Shown here in pieces: positions 6,077 through 7,501 of a DNA stretch of 7,501 bases. The stretch comes from CAZNKU01 sp045654805 (lineage in GTDB: Bacteria > Bacillota > Clostridia > Monoglobales > Firm-18), in NCBI GenBank assembly GCA_045654805.1, contig JAZOOD010000028.1:1-7501 (forward strand), in the 5' to 3' direction. A program made the translations under genes and the position numbers. The notes under the pieces are model-generated. The model saw only the letters and a list, made by a program, of their open reading frames with translations. It had not been told where the DNA came from and made no database searches. Within the stretch, counting starts at the first letter, position 1. Each line of letters opens with the position of its first letter.

Positions 6077-7501
6077 ATGGCAATAGCATACAAAGAAGAA
6101 GCCTTGCCTAATGTATCTACCTTTGGTTTTGACATAACCCGTTGGTCAGGGGTTAACACCGTAAAGGGTAGTCAGTATGATTACGAAATGGCAGACTGCA
6201 AGAATATGTCCTCCGACAACTTCCCATACGCAAGCCCCAGAAAGCCAAGAAAAAAGCTTATAGACGAGGCAGGCATAAAGAGAATATACAGGGTTGAAGA
6301 TGGCAGAATTTATTATATCGACAAGGATGACTGCCTTTGTTACTTTGAAAACGGGGTTAAGGAAATTTTGCAATATATCGACGAAAACGAAGTTGAAAAA
6401 TTAATAAAAGCACCCAATTGTGTATGTACAAATAATTATGACGGTACATCAGTGTTTTACCCTAACATGATGTATACAATTAAGGACGGAAAGCCTGTAT
6501 ATATAAATCATCCTCTTGTATTTACAAGTCTTCCGTCAACAGCCCAGTATATCCGTTGCGATGAACTTGGAGGAAGACAAGGAAATGTATTAGAAGTAAT
6601 ATCTACCGTACAGATTGTTGATATAAATTCACGTACAATTAATGCAACAATGACATTGTCACCTGCAGATGAATATGAATACCCATATCAAAATACAACT
6701 CAAACACCAAGCGGCGATGAATACAATCAGCGTAATATACCGCGTATATGTATAAAAGTATATAATTCCAAAGGTGAGGTTAAAACATACGGTGAAGATG
6801 ATTGCACGTATATTCAATGCTTTGCGGACATAACCCAGAGAAAAAATGAATATACCGTTGAAATTCCTGATGATATAACTCTGGAAGAGGGAGATTACAT
6901 TGAGTTCAAACTTGGTTTGTATCTATATGGCAACAATTACACCGAAAGCCAATGGCGGGCAAACATGAAATATGCTTTATCAGCAGAATGGTACATAAAT
7001 GATACATTTGCAACACTTGCACTTGATTACGGTATTGTATACAACAACAGAATTGTAGGCGTTAAAGGCAATGACATAAGAGCCTCTGCTTTAGGAGATT
7101 TTTCTAACTTTACAGAGTATGCGGACGAGGCAGGCAACCCTTCCGCAACAGGTGCGTATGCAACCGATGTTGGAAGTGCAGGGGACTTTACGGGAATATG
7201 TGCATACAACAATGTACTTTTGTTATTCAAAAAAGACATTGTATATGAAATGTACGGAAGTATGCCCTATACAATATCAGAGCTATGTTCCACAGGATGT
7301 ATAGACAACGACAGTATATGTGAAATAGACGGTGTGCTTTATTGGGCATCACCTAAGGGTATTGTGAGATACAGTGGCGGTGTACCAAATGTAATATCCA
7401 CAAACATTGATATAAAAACAGACGGCATATGCAAGGCAGGTACTGACGGCAGAAAGTATTATGTATATGACGGAAATAAAATATATGTCTACGATACATA
7501 T
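6077..7501 (+). CDS. Tail stopper / DNA-stabilisation protein, P22 gp10-like (3' partial)
   Basis: The frame is open from ATG 6077 to the last base (475 codons) with no stop, so the C-terminus lies outside the window. An AAGGTGGT site (6063-6070), which also codes the Trp-Trp end of the connector, precedes the start; the previous stop is at 6073-6075. The N-terminus has WSGVN and DYEMADCKNM (23-44), resembling the opening of phage proteins that sit at the portal exit. Later come NNRIVGVKGNDIRASALGDF (about 322-341), GDFTGICAYNNVLLLFKKDIV (about 369-389) and IDGVLYWASPKGIVRYSG (about 417-434), repeated short strand-turn units typical of beta-propeller-like folds. This pattern and position fit the gp10-like plug that keeps packaged DNA inside. 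A tail tube or baseplate-proximal protein is the alternative. It has more Cys than its neighbours, for example in SICEIDG and TDGICKAG. Confidence 0.6.
   Translation, partial: MAIAYKEEALPNVSTFGFDITRWSGVNTVKGSQYDYEMADCKNMSSDNFPYASPRKPRKKLIDEAGIKRIYRVEDGRIYYIDKDDCLCYFENGVKEILQYIDENEVEKLIKAPNCVCTNNYDGTSVFYPNMMYTIKDGKPVYINHPLVFTSLPSTAQYIRCDELGGRQGNVLEVISTVQIVDINSRTINATMTLSPADEYEYPYQNTTQTPSGDEYNQRNIPRICIKVYNSKGEVKTYGEDDCTYIQCFADITQRKNEYTVEIPDDITLEEGDYIEFKLGLYLYGNNYTESQWRANMKYALSAEWYINDTFATLALDYGIVYNNRIVGVKGNDIRASALGDFSNFTEYADEAGNPSATGAYATDVGSAGDFTGICAYNNVLLLFKKDIVYEMYGSMPYTISELCSTGCIDNDSICEIDGVLYWASPKGIVRYSGGVPNVISTNIDIKTDGICKAGTDGRKYYVYDGNKIYVYDTY

Noticed and set aside
1..7501. CRISPR arrays, tRNA genes, insertion sequences, attachment sites, defence or toxin genes.
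   Set aside because: Nothing matching these was seen; the window is filled by the structural genes.

Overview
The window is a stretch of a tailed double-stranded DNA phage or prophage: the DNA-packaging and head-assembly module, with every supported gene on the + strand. Frequent ATA and AGA codons, a low GC content (judged by eye, not counted) and strong AGGAGG-type ribosome binding sites point to a phage of a low-GC Firmicute, most likely a Clostridia-class host. The host is an inference. Nothing in the window tells an integrated prophage from a free phage, because there is no integrase, attachment site or host gene.

Layout: the large terminase subunit (its 5' end lies outside the window; the Walker A motif is at the left edge), a 73-residue single-pass membrane protein, the portal protein, an intrinsic terminator folded around the portal stop codon, a short structured leader with two imperfect hairpin repeats, the scaffolding protein, the major capsid protein, a small beta-rich probable decoration protein, a second and stronger intrinsic terminator, a head-tail connector, and a long beta-rich tail-stopper or DNA-stabilisation-like protein cut by the right edge. 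Coding density is high. No gene-free stretch exceeds about 90 bases, and the two longest gaps are the two terminator regions.

How the genes work together: the terminase pumps DNA through the portal ring into a shell built from the capsid protein on the scaffold. The decoration protein probably binds the finished shell. The connector and the last protein then seal the portal and form the base of the tail. Gene order and protein character resemble the P22-like head plan: a ring portal with a Gln-rich C-terminus, a separate scaffold gene, no prohead protease between portal and capsid genes, then a gp4-like and a gp10-like protein.

The most unusual signal is in the non-coding DNA. Terminators bracket the scaffold-capsid-decoration block. 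The leader of that block carries two copies of a hairpin plus TAAACGGA motif, with a compensatory base-pair change between copies, and an upstream segment that can pair with either copy. This looks like a control element for the most highly needed structural genes.
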